64,000 nt of DNA, taken from Acidipropionibacterium sp. (GTDB lineage Bacteria; Actinomycetota; Actinomycetes; Propionibacteriales; Propionibacteriaceae). Below the pieces are notes generated by a model. It searched no databases. It was not told where the DNA came from and was given only the letters and a program-made list of their open reading frames with translations. Positions within the stretch are counted from its first letter, which is position 1. Every line of letters starts with the position of its first letter. Positions 1-10,917 of the stretch are shown here, piece after piece. A program made the translations under genes and the position numbers. Location: positions 124,001-188,000 of the forward strand of contig JALCLH010000008.1 of the NCBI GenBank assembly GCA_022647765.1, read 5' to 3'.

Positions 1-41
1 GGGCCCTGATAGGACATCAAGGCGCCCTGGCCTGCTGCCGT

Positions 42-118
42 GGTCCCGATCACTCCCGACAGGCCGCAAATCTGCACTCCCGATGCAGAAACACGGCGTG
101 TCGGGAGTGATCGGGACC
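42..118. repeat. 77-bp palindromic element, copy A
   Basis: Perfect 20-bp inverted arms (42-61 GGTCCCGATCACTCCCGACA, 99-118 its reverse complement) enclose a 37-nt loop. The hairpin begins 12 bp beyond the rmlCD stop codon. A homologous copy of exactly the same length lies in opposite orientation at 3837-3913, and the loop is conserved too. It could act as a terminator or mRNA-stabilising hairpin, or be a small non-autonomous mobile repeat; the conserved loop favours the repeat. Confidence 0.85.
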
Positions 119-129
119 ATCGGTCGCCG

Positions 130-1568
130 CTACAGCGTGGCCAGATAGCTGCGAATCCGCTCGTCGGCGTCGCCGGGAACGAAGCCGGTGGCCTTGATCC
201 TGGTGAGATCCAGGGTGGAGTGGGTCGGGCGGGGGGCGACGATCTTCCCGGCGCCGCCGTTCTGCTCGAAGTACTCGGCGCTGGAGACCGGGGAGACCGA
301 CCCGGGGGCGTCGACCAGCTCGAAGACCCGGCTGGCGATGTCGTACCAGGAGACGGTGGGGCCGTCGCCGGAGATGTTGTAGGTGCCGTAGGCGGCGCCG
401 GTATCGAGCAGGTGGAGGATCGCCGCGGCGATGTCGTCGGAGAAGGTGAGCCGGCCGAACTGGTCGTCGACCACCGTCGGGCTGATCCCGCGGGCGGCCA
501 GTCCGGCCATCGTGGAGACGAAGTTGTGACCGCGTCCCACCACCCAGGAGGTGCGCAGAATGTAGTGCTGCGGCCAGCTCGCGACGATCTCGTCGGCGGC
601 CGCCTTGGTGGTGCCGTAGACCCCGAGCGGGGAGAAGGTCTCGTCCTCGGTGTGCACCTCGCGGGTGCCGTCGAAGACGTAGTCGGAGGAGACGTGCACG
701 AATCTCATCCGGTGACGCCGCGCCACCTCGACCAGGTGCCGCACCGCGGTGACGTTGATCGCCCAGGCGGTGGCCCGGTTCTCCGGGGTCTCGGCGGCGT
801 CGACGTTGGTGAAGGCGGCCGCGTTGATGAGGGTCTCGACGCCGTCCCAGTCGTAGTTCGCGATGGTCTCGGGCGGGTGAGGTCGATCTCGTCCATGCCG
901 GGGAAGTCTGCATCCGGAAGGAGGGGCCGCAGGGAGTTGCCGAGCTGGCCGTTGGAGCCGATGACGACGGTGCGCGCGGGCTTGAAGGGGGTGACGTCGG
1001 CCAGCGCCGGATGGTGCTTGTCGGCCTCCGAGAGCTCGGCCCGCTCCAGCGGGATCGGCCAGTCGATGCCGATCTGCGGATCGGCGAGATTGGCGAAGGT
1101 GTAGGAGGACTTCGCCGCAGCCGACCAGTGCTCGTTGACCAGATAGGTGTAAGTGGTGCCGTCGGCCAGCGCCTGGTAGCCGTTGCCGACCCCGCGGGGC
1201 ACGTAGACGGCGGTCTCCGGGCCCATCTCGACGGTGACGACGCGGCCGAAGGAATCGCCGGCCCGCAGGTCGACCCAGGCGCCGAGGATCTTGCCGCAGG
1301 CCACCGAGACCAGCTTGTCCCAGGGCTCGGCGTGCAACCCGCGGGTGGCCCCGGCCTTGGCGTTGAAGGACATGTTGTTCTGCACCGGGGCGAAATCGGG
1401 CAGGCCGAGGGCGGTCATCTTGGCGCGCTGCCAGTTCTCCTTGAACCAGCCGCGGTTGTCGCCGTGCAGCGGCAGATGGAGGACGAGCAGGCCGGGGATC
1501 GGCGTCTCGTCGATGGTGAGCTCGTCTGGGGTCTGGGTGCTGGCGATGTGCGTGATGTGTTCAGTCAT
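130..1568 (-). pseudogene. rmlCD: Bifunctional dTDP-4-dehydrorhamnose 3,5-epimerase / reductase, frameshifted
   Basis: This fusion would carry out the last two steps of dTDP-L-rhamnose synthesis. The N-terminal part is RmlC-like (TRGLH motif around residue 65, then the cupin segment). It is followed near residue 200 by the RmlD Rossmann start VIGSNGQLGN. The reductase half keeps SSDYVFDGT and the YGTTK catalytic Tyr/Lys pair. The frame breaks at about 870-880: after DEIDLTRP one base is missing, and the other frame continues as ETIANYDWDG. Restored, the protein would be about 479 residues, normal for the actinobacterial fusion. ATG at 1568 lies 5 bp after the rmlB stop, so the two are co-transcribed. 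It is either a real inactivation or a one-base sequence error; the rest of the protein is well conserved. Confidence 0.85.
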
Positions 1569-1573
1569 GCCGG

Positions 1574-3573
<2,000 letters not shown>

Positions 3574-3639
3574 GTTTCGGCTCTGAGTGAGCCGGGTGGT
3601 GGGGTCTGAGTTGGGGGTTCTCTCTCTCCGCCCCGCTGC

Positions 3640-4226
3640 TGATCACGCCCCCAGGGCAGACTGGGCAGAATCCTCCCCGGTCACTGCTCATCCCACAAGG
3701 AGCGCTTGATCGGAGCTCGCCCCGGAACTCGGGGTTCCGGTTCGGGCGACCGGGACCCCGGTGATCTCTTCGGGCAGCTGGGAGCAGGGCCGATCTGGAA
3801 CTGAGTCGGGGTGGGTTGAGGGATGAGGGATCGGATGGTCCCGATCACTCCCGATAGGGCGTGTTTCGGCCCGGCGAGCGCAGGTCTGCGGCATGTCGGG
3901 AGTAATCGGGACCGGCCATCTCGCGCACAGCTCTCTCTGGCACCTGGTTTCCGGCCTGCACACCGCTCTGTTCCGCACTGATCAGGCCACGAAGGTGGTA
4001 TGGGCGGGTTCCTGCCTGGAGTCTGGTTCCGCGACTCGCGCACAGCTCTGCCCCGCCACTGATTACGCCACCAGGACGGGCTGGGTGGAGTTCTCCCCGG
4101 GATCTGGGTTCGCCGTTCGGGCGGAGTCCACCCCCAGATTCTCGGCTCTTGATCTCCCGGTCCGGGCAGAGTTCACCCCCAGTGACCACTCACGCCACCA
4201 GGGCAGCTTGGGCGGAGTCCTCCCGG
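3640..4226. repeat. Degenerate direct-repeat region
   Basis: At least four diverged copies of a motif resembling TGATCACGCCACCAGGGCAG plus a following GGGCGGAGTTCTCCCC can be read at about 3640-3680, 3979-4020, 4060-4100 and 4183-4226. Two copies are preceded by a GCGCACAGCTCTG-like stretch. Spacing is irregular, and the last copy overlaps the 3' end of the HNH endonuclease gene. I see no coding function in 3574-4189 apart from these repeats and the palindrome at 3837. Confidence 0.55.
3837..3913. repeat. 77-bp palindromic element, copy B (inverted relative to copy A)
   Basis: Arms 3837-3856 and 3894-3913 pair with two mismatches around a 37-nt loop. The reverse complement of this copy aligns along its whole length with 42-118, including the loop (for example CCGCA.A.CTGC and GAAACAC). 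Together the two copies bracket the rml genes as inverted repeats. Confidence 0.82.
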
Positions 4227-5653
4227 AGAGTCGGGTCATCGGTTCTGGCTAAGTCTGGGTCCCCCGCAGATTTTCGCAGGTGTTTCTTGAGTCGTTCCGG
4301 CGGGGGCACCCGGGGTATTTTTGTGTCGGGGTCGACGACGATTCGCCATTGGTCTCTGGAGCGGTATCTGTCGGGTTCCACTAAGGCGTGGTGATGCCTG
4401 CACAAAAGAGTCAAATTCGACAGGGATGTCTCTCCTTCGTGCCACCATGGAATGATGTGGTGCGCTTGGCACAAATCCGCCGGAACCGTGCAGCCCGGGA
4501 ATATGCATCCGCCGTCCCGGACTTTCAAGGCTCGCCGGATCGCTCCGGTGACCAGCCGGCGTTCCTGACCCATATCCATCACCTGGGATTCACCACCCAA
4601 CACGACCGGGAGAATCCCGGCCTCGCAGCACATCCGCCGCAGTGATCCCGCATCGACGGGGATCTCGCCGGTGGCACCGTGGACAACGCCCGCGGCGATC
4701 TTTCCCTCGAGCGCATCGTGAAGATCCCGGTAGTTCAAGGTGACGACCAGCCTCGGCGTCTGACCACCCGCAGCGGGGACCTTGTCGACACTGGCCAGTA
4801 GCCCGACCATGTCGACCAGGGCGTCGGCCATCCTCTGGGCGGTGCTTCGGGCCTCGCGGTGCTCCAACTCGAGGCGGGCGGCCACATACTGGGAGTCCGT
4901 GATGTGCCCCTCGGCCCGCTTGTCTCTCAACGCTTTCGCCTCATCCCGTTCGGCGCGACGTCCCTTCTCCCCAAAGGCCTGGAGGGTGCCGATCAGCTGT
5001 TGGGCTTCCAGGTCGGGCAGTTGCCCGGAGAACCAGGTGGAGCCCTCCCCGTCGGAACCCCATACCAGCCGCCGGTCTTTGACGGCCCGGCTGCGTTGCG
5101 CGGCCAGCCGTGCCGCCTCGTCGCCGGGTGAGGGTGCCGCTTCGGGGGCGACCTCCTGGAGAATCTTCTTGGTGGCGCGTTTGAGCTGTCCGGGTGGTGT
5201 GGTGGTGGCCCGGTCGAGGAATAGTCCGGCGGCCCGGTCGACCTGCTCGGGGCTCAGCTGGTCTTGGGGCAGTTTGCCCAACTCTTCACCGATCGCCGTC
5301 GCATGATCCGACGACACGTTACCGGCCAGGGCGGCGTCGCGGACACCCGAGTGGTGGGCGAGCTTGGAGGCCTGTTTCACCACTCCGATCCCTTGACTGG
5401 GAGTCCGCCCTTCGGTCTTGGCCAGGAAATCAGGCAGCGGCGTCCCGGTGGTGTGCTCGGTCGCATTCGCTTTGTCCGCCGCATCGGTGACCACGGCCGC
5501 CCCTGCAGTCATGCGGTCGGCCAGCCTGCGAATGCGGGTCATGGCGGTGACCTTGTCGGCGTCGGACATGGTGGACAACGCGGTGTAGTCCAGGCGGTCG
5601 AGGTGTTCCTCGAGGGCCTGGACTCGCGCCCAGAAAGCCGATTCCGTGTCCAT
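4190..5653 (-). CDS. DUF222 / HNH endonuclease family protein (13E12-type)
   Basis: A 487-residue protein of the family that is repeated many times in actinobacterial genomes. The N-terminal two thirds match the helical DUF222 domain in pattern (ALEEHLDRLDYTALS, then charged helices). The C terminus is a classical HNH module near residues 375-445: GGCIFPGCTVPADLCQAHHI, then CRHHHALV. It has paired cysteines and the histidines expected for metal binding. Such proteins are presumed DNA endonucleases, often linked to mobile DNA, but their biological role is not settled. ATG at 5653 is chosen because the domain starts at once. The last codons overlap a degenerate repeat. The frame is intact. Confidence 0.85.
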   Translation of the reverse strand: MDTESAFWARVQALEEHLDRLDYTALSTMSDADKVTAMTRIRRLADRMTAGAAVVTDAADKANATEHTTGTPLPDFLAKTEGRTPSQGIGVVKQASKLAHHSGVRDAALAGNVSSDHATAIGEELGKLPQDQLSPEQVDRAAGLFLDRATTTPPGQLKRATKKILQEVAPEAAPSPGDEAARLAAQRSRAVKDRRLVWGSDGEGSTWFSGQLPDLEAQQLIGTLQAFGEKGRRAERDEAKALRDKRAEGHITDSQYVAARLELEHREARSTAQRMADALVDMVGLLASVDKVPAAGGQTPRLVVTLNYRDLHDALEGKIAAGVVHGATGEIPVDAGSLRRMCCEAGILPVVLGGESQVMDMGQERRLVTGAIRRALKVRDGGCIFPGCTVPADLCQAHHIIPWWHEGETSLSNLTLLCRHHHALVEPDRYRSRDQWRIVVDPDTKIPRVPPPERLKKHLRKSAGDPDLARTDDPTLREDSAQAALVA

Positions 5654-5822
5654 GAATAAATGATACGTGACTGAGGCTTGAGGTGCAAGCGTCGAACACG
5701 ATCAACGTCCTGCAAATCTGTGCCATAGATGCACAAATGTTCCTCGCGTGATAGATGTCACATCGATGGGTGAATGTTGAGGTGTCAGTGTCCGTTTCCC
5801 CACCCCCGACATCGTCGTCTTT

Positions 5823-5892
5823 GTCGAGTGCAGGGAAAGTTGGCGAATGCAGGATAATTCCACTGCATTCGCCAACTTTCCCTGCACTCGAC
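5823..5892. repeat. Perfect 30-bp inverted repeat with 10-nt loop
   Basis: The arm 5823-5852 (starting GTCGAGTGCAGGGAAAGTTG) is exactly repeated in reverse complement at 5863-5892. The loop is GATAATTCCA. It lies between two genes on the minus strand, downstream of the lipoprotein nuclease and upstream of the HNH gene. No T run follows on either side, so it is not a classic intrinsic terminator. It does not resemble the other palindromes in this window. Confidence 0.9.
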
Positions 5893-6079
5893 GGTTGGGG
5901 GTAGAGGATAGGAGATGGGGCGTAGATGGCGGGGTGAGGGGGGCAGGGAGACGAGGCCGTTGTTCAGATGGCGTTGGGAGTCGAAAGTGTGTCGGATTCT
6001 TGTTTGAGTTCAAACGACAAGCCGTCAGACTTCCCCTCAGACACGGGGTCAGGGTGCTGGCTCTTCTTCCGCCAAGCAC

Positions 6080-7240
6080 CTACTCGCAGGCGACCCCGTC
6101 ATGATCCCTATCGAGTCCGGAGCGATAACCCGGATCTCCCTTGTGCATCGGAGCCGCCCCGGCCTCTCTCGCAGCGGCGCAGTTCGCGTAGTACACCGAC
6201 GAGCCGTGCTTCGCCTGCTTCCGCCGTGCCTCCGCCTTGTCCAGCGCGGTATTGGAGGCCACCTTCTTGACGACCTTCTTCGTGGTCGACGAACTCTTCG
6301 GGGCCGACTTGTTCCCAGCCTTCTGGACGGGGGCAGAGGCCTTCGCCTCGGCGCTGCTCGGAGCGGTTTCAGCCTTCCAGACCACCGTCGGCGCCCCGGC
6401 GCCGGGCAGCTTCTGGCCCTTGCATCCCGACAGAATGCCGGCGATGGCGTCATGCTCGGCGGGGGTCACCCACAGCTTGTACTGCACCTTCACCTCGACC
6501 TGGCGCGCGACGTACTGGCAGCGGAACGGTTTGTTCGCAGGGAGCCAGGTGGCGGCGTCCCCGTCGGACTTCTCCTCATTGCTCGGCCCGTCGACGGCGA
6601 GGAGTTCGAGCGGATCGTTGGCCAGCTGCTCGCGCGTGGAGGCGCTGAGCTGCTGCGCGCCGGTCTGCCAGGCGTTCGACAGGGCGACGACGTGGTCGAT
6701 CTGGACGGCGTTCGACGTCTTCTCGCCGCGCTTGAAGTGGATGATGCTCCCGGTGTACGGATCGTTGAGCACTCCGGAGGTGACGATGCAGTCGCGCGTT
6801 CCGGGCCTGGTGGTCCTCGACGTGAGATCGCGGGCCAGGATGTCGTTGCGGGTGTCGCAGCCGTTGTGATCGACGTCGGCCCAGGCCTGCCCGAACTGCT
6901 CGCGGGAGTAGCCGGTCTTCGGGGCGCGTCCCTTCACCGGGAGGGTGGCCAGGGCCGCCAGGGCGGGTCCTTGGCCGGCTGCGGCGGGCGAGCCGCTGGA
7001 CGAGCCGGTCGCCGCGACAGGCGGGGCCGTAGGAGTCGCAGAGGTCGAGCCCGGGGCCGCAGCAGAAGTCGCGCTCGCAGATCCTTCCCCAGCCGCCGAC
7101 TCCCCGGCTCCGGCGTCCGCACCTCCGCAGCCGGACATCGCCACGGCGGAGGCCATCACGACGATGCCGGCCCCGACGCGGAACAACAGGTCAGGGCGAC
7201 GGGAACCGTGATCGGACTGGAAGGAGAGCGTGGAGAACAC
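6080..7240 (-). CDS. Secreted lipoprotein nuclease: DUF1524-type HNH domain plus Excalibur domain
   Basis: Probable extracellular membrane-anchored nuclease. A basic N terminus and hydrophobic stretch lead into the lipobox MSGC, followed by a low-complexity Ala/Ser/Thr/Pro linker of about 60 residues. The core has the DUF1524/GmrSD-like HNH pattern: DPYTGSIIHF, then IDHVVALSNAW with the catalytic histidine, and NDPLELLAVD with downstream asparagines. A lysine-rich linker precedes a C-terminal Excalibur calcium-binding motif that ends in GLDRDHDGVACE. The start is uncertain: GTG at 7240 gives a plausible signal peptide, and a TTG at 7291 is also in frame. I infer a role in external DNA degradation or nutrition. 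Confidence 0.8.
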   Translation of the reverse strand: MFSTLSFQSDHGSRRPDLLFRVGAGIVVMASAVAMSGCGGADAGAGESAAGEGSASATSAAAPGSTSATPTAPPVAATGSSSGSPAAAGQGPALAALATLPVKGRAPKTGYSREQFGQAWADVDHNGCDTRNDILARDLTSRTTRPGTRDCIVTSGVLNDPYTGSIIHFKRGEKTSNAVQIDHVVALSNAWQTGAQQLSASTREQLANDPLELLAVDGPSNEEKSDGDAATWLPANKPFRCQYVARQVEVKVQYKLWVTPAEHDAIAGILSGCKGQKLPGAGAPTVVWKAETAPSSAEAKASAPVQKAGNKSAPKSSSTTKKVVKKVASNTALDKAEARRKQAKHGSSVYYANCAAAREAGAAPMHKGDPGYRSGLDRDHDGVACE

Positions 7241-7296
7241 CGGGGTGGCTTTCGTTGACGAGATGGGGATCGATGACGAATCGGACAGCAACAGTT

Positions 7297-9704
7297 CTAC
7301 CGTGCGCCACCGACAGTTTTCAGCTCCCAGTCACTCTCGCCGGCCCCCGCCTCCACCAGCGGCTCGGTTCCGGCCGGCGTCCCACCACGATGTGACCCGC
7401 CGAGCTCCAGCTGGCAGACCATCCCCTGCGGCACCTCCAGATGCAGCCGCCCAGTGGCGAGATCCCAATCGACGGTCAGCCTTCCCCGCGAGGTCGACCG
7501 GGTCGACCGACACCGCGAGACGCCGTCGACCAGACCCGGCTGGATCCTCACCACCGCCCAGTCCGGGGACATCCGTCGCACTCCGGCGACCCGGGTGAGG
7601 ATCCAGTCGGCCACGGTGCCCTCGAAGAAGTGGTCGTGACTGCGCGCCCCGGCGTCCCACCTCTCCCACATGGTGGTGGCGCCCCGATCCAGCCAGAATC
7701 CCCATGAGGGGCAGCTGCGCTGGGTGGCAACCTGGAGCGCGTCGCCGCCGAAGCCGCCGTCGGTGAGCACATTGAGCAGCAGGCTGGTCCCGATGTGCCC
7801 GGTGTTGAGGTGGTGACCCCGATCGCGGACGTCGGCCACCAAGCCGGCCAGCACCCGGGACCGCTGACCCTCGGGCACGATGCCGAAGGCCAGAGGCATC
7901 AGGTTCGAGGTCTGCCGGTACTCGCGATCGGGGATCGCAGGCGGTCCGGTAGCAGCCTCGCTCGCGGTCCAGGAAGACGCCGTTGATGCGCCCGCGCAGC
8001 GCCTCCGCAGCGCTGCGGAACCGCTTCGCGGCGTCCCGGAGATCGGGCCGCCCAGCATCGAGGGGATCGGGACTGCCCGGCATCGCGGGGATCAGGGACG
8101 CTCGGCATCGTCATCAAGGCGTTCTGCCAGGTCCGCGGCCTGACACAGCCCCCGGTACAGGAAACAGGACGCCGACAGCCGGCTGTCCTCGGGAGGGGGC
8201 CCGTCGATGTAGCCGGGGGAGAGGTAGTCGCCGAGCTCGGAGTGCGCCAGCCCGTCCGCGGCCGCGTCCTCCTCGCCGGGCAGCCGCCCCTCGCCCCGCA
8301 GGCGCGACAGCTCCCACTCCAGATATCTCCGAAGGCAGTCCCAGTGCCGCCGGGCCGGCTCCAGGTCGCCGTAGACCTCGGCCAGATGCGTCAGCAGTCC
8401 GGGGAGCACGCAGGTCCACTCGGGGGCCGGGGCGCACTCCCCGTGCTCGTACCCCCATCCGGGGCTCGGCGCGATCACCGCCAGTTGACCACTCGGGCGC
8501 TGGGTGGCCGCGATGTCGTCCAGCCATTTGGTGAACAGCTGCCTGAGATCGAACAGCCCCGACATCGACTCCATCGACACCAGGACGTCGCCGGTCCAGC
8601 CGTTCTTCTCGAAGGTCGGCGTGTCGGTGGGGATGTGGTGCAGATTGTTGAGCACGGTGGCCGCCATCACCTCGACAAGGCGGTTGAGGATCGGCACGTC
8701 GCAGTCGAAGCCGACGACCCGGCGCACCTGCTGCACCAGCGGCACCGCGACGATCTGTCCCGGCTCGGGGCGGTGATCCAGCCCCTCCACGCACAGGTAC
8801 TGAAACCCCTTGTAGCTGAACTCCGGCTGCCAGCACAGCCGTCGTCCCGCGCCGGTGATCAGGTCGGTCTGGAAGCGCGGGGTGCCGATGAGCCCGTTCT
8901 CGCAGATCAGCTCCCCGGCGTCGTCCAGCTTCTCCCCGAACCGGATGCGCAGCTGCTGTCCGTCGGCCAGTGGCAGGTCGTACCGGGCGACGCCGGCCAT
9001 CACCTGCCCGACGTCGCCGATCCAGCCGGCGGCCGACCTGCGCCATCGCGGTTCGACGGGTGCTTGCGGCACGACGGGCTCGTGGGGCCGTTCGACCAGC
9101 TCGCCGCCGGGCCCCGACACCAGCGCCACCGGCCCCCAATCACCCGGCGGGCAGCGGTCATCTAGCTCTCGCCCTCGTACATCGAGTCGAAGCGGATCGG
9201 GCCCTCCCCGCAGATCCAGCCGCCGTCGCTGACCAGAATCGTCTCCCCGCTTCCCGGATTGCCCTCCGGCCCGCCATCGGGGAGGGTGATTTCCCTTGTC
9301 AGGGCGCAGATTAGGCGCGGCTCGGCTCGCCAGGGAGCCTGATCCCACCGCCATGCCTCCGGCGTCGCCATGTCGAAGAAGCCGCGTCCCAGGGTCACCT
9401 CCACGGTGTTGTCGCCGGCCCGGAGCAGCGGGGTGACGTCGTGGCGCGCGTAGTAGACGACCCGTCGGGGATCGCTGATCGCCGGTTCGAGGGCACCGCT
9501 CCCGACGGGCACCCCGTTGATACGGATGGCGTGAAGCCCGAGTCCGGCGATCCTCAGCGTGGCCGACGATGAAGACGCCGCAAGCCTGAACTCGCGGCGG
9601 AACACCGGCGCCTGACGGGCGGTGCTGGTCTGCTGCGAGGAACGGGAAATCCAGTGTGCCGTGCTGAGGGCCTCGGCGCCCGGATTGAGGCGGTTCTGCG
9701 GCAT
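7297..9704 (-). pseudogene. GH78 alpha-L-rhamnosidase, multiple frameshifts
   Basis: Would hydrolyse terminal alpha-L-rhamnose from glycans. In order: an N-terminal jelly-roll part (FRREFRLAASSSSATLRIAG, GRGFFDM) up to DSMYEGE; the bacterial rhamnosidase middle with FGEKLDDAGELICENG and FSYKGFQYLCVEG; and the catalytic six-hairpin domain with HHIPTDTPTFEKNGWTGD, PSPGWGYEHGEC and TMWERWDAG. These pieces lie in different frames, with breaks near 9165, 8092 and 7935. No signal peptide is seen. ATG at 9704 comes 4 bp after the MDR stop codon, so the two would be co-transcribed. Either this is a decayed gene or the sequence has several one-base errors; the domains themselves are well preserved. 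Confidence 0.85.
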
Positions 9705-9707
9705 CCC

Positions 9708-10736
9708 TCACGCCACCCCGTCGGAGCCGATGACCGCAGCGGTGCGCAGCAGGATCTTGCCGCGCAGATGGCCGGCGGCGAGACGCCGGTAGGCGGCCTG
9801 GGCGTTCTCCAGGGAGTAGATCGAGTCGATCGGCAGCACGAGGCGTCCGTCGGCCAGCGCAGCAGCAATCCGGTCGAGGTCATTGGGGCGAGCTGCGGCG
9901 GCGCCGTCGGTGTGGACGCCGAGCTGGGACGCGGTGGCGCCGGCGGCCACCGCGTCGATCCGTCCGGCAGGGACGCCGAAGGAGATGAGCCCGCGCACCT
10001 CGTCGATGCCCCGGGTGGAGCAGGCGGCGCTGATCCCGGCCGGCGCCAACTCGCGCAACCGGCTCCACAGGCCCTCGCCGTAGGCCACCGGGATCACCCC
10101 GAGGGCTCTCAGGAAGTCGTGGTTGGCCGGGCTCGCGGAGCCGATCACCCGGGCTCCCCAGGCGCGGGCCAGCTGGGCGGCGAGGACGCCGACTCCTCCG
10201 GCGGCGCCGCTGACGAAGACGGTCTCTCGCTCGGCAGCCGTGCTCGGCCCGGCAGCCTTCGCGCCAGTTCCCTCATCGGGTCCGCTGTCACTCCTCTCAC
10301 CAGGACCCATGATCGCCCGCACCGCTGCGACAGCGGTTGTTGCAGCGATCTGGAGACCTCCCGCGATATCCAGACCAAGCCCCGCAGGCACCCGGTGGAG
10401 CTCATCGGGACTCGCCAGCAGGTAGTCGGCCGCCGCCGCCAGGCGCCGGCCACCGAAGACCAGATCGCCGACCCGGAACCCACCCTCCGCTCCCGGCACA
10501 TCGGACACGCCCTCGCCGACCTGGTCGATCACGCCCGAGAAGTCATTGCCGCAGCCCGAGGGCAGGTCCGGGACGATGAAGAAGGTACCGGCGACGATTC
10601 GGAGATCGGATGGGTTCAGCCCGGCGTACCGGATTCGCACCCGCAGCTGGCCCGGGCCGGCCTGAGGTGGCGCCGTCTCCTCGACCCGGAGCACGTCCGG
10701 ACCTCCGAACTCGTGGAACACGATTCGACGCGGCAT
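9708..10736 (-). CDS. NADPH:quinone reductase-like zinc-independent MDR oxidoreductase
   Basis: Medium-chain dehydrogenase/reductase of the quinone-oxidoreductase branch, 342 residues. The N-terminal GroES-like domain has GPGQLRVRIRYAGLNPSD and GCGNDFSGVI. The Rossmann domain shows VFVSGAAGGVGVLAAQLA, the classic GxGxxG/A-like NADPH loop. The structural-zinc cysteines of alcohol dehydrogenases are absent. An unusual insertion of about 20 residues (GERSDSGPDEGTGAKAAGPS) lies just before the Rossmann fold. ATG at 10736. It is followed immediately by the rhamnosidase pseudogene. The substrate cannot be read from the sequence. The frame is intact although genes on both sides are frameshifted. Confidence 0.85.
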   Translation of the reverse strand: MPRRIVFHEFGGPDVLRVEETAPPQAGPGQLRVRIRYAGLNPSDLRIVAGTFFIVPDLPSGCGNDFSGVIDQVGEGVSDVPGAEGGFRVGDLVFGGRRLAAAADYLLASPDELHRVPAGLGLDIAGGLQIAATTAVAAVRAIMGPGERSDSGPDEGTGAKAAGPSTAAERETVFVSGAAGGVGVLAAQLARAWGARVIGSASPANHDFLRALGVIPVAYGEGLWSRLRELAPAGISAACSTRGIDEVRGLISFGVPAGRIDAVAAGATASQLGVHTDGAAAARPNDLDRIAAALADGRLVLPIDSIYSLENAQAAYRRLAAGHLRGKILLRTAAVIGSDGVA

Positions 10737-10797
10737 CCCGGTTCTCCTTCATCGACGGCAAGAGGCCCAGCTCAGGACATCACATCTCCTCGGCAAG

Positions 10798-10875
10798 GTG
10801 AACATTTCACTCGCCTAAGGCCGTGGTTCGCCGACAGGTTTGAGGTGTGCGGCCTTATGCGAGTGAAATGTTCAC
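10798..10875. repeat. 78-bp palindromic element (second family), intact copy
   Basis: Arms of 26 bp (10798-10823, starting GTGAACATTTCACTCGCCTA, and 10850-10875) pair with a single mismatch around a 26-nt loop. It sits between the priming transferase 3' end and the MDR gene, both on the minus strand. A related copy at 14012-15045 has been split by an IS5-family element. Confidence 0.85.
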
Positions 10876-10917
10876 GCTCACCCGGCAGACCACCCCGCAG
10901 ACCGGCCAGAGGGACCG

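Noticed and set aside
42-118. CRISPR-like repeat
   Set aside because: Only two widely spaced copies in opposite orientation; no spacer array and no cas gene.
6101-7258. 385-residue plus-strand open frame
   Set aside because: Antisense shadow of the lipoprotein nuclease, with low-complexity composition.
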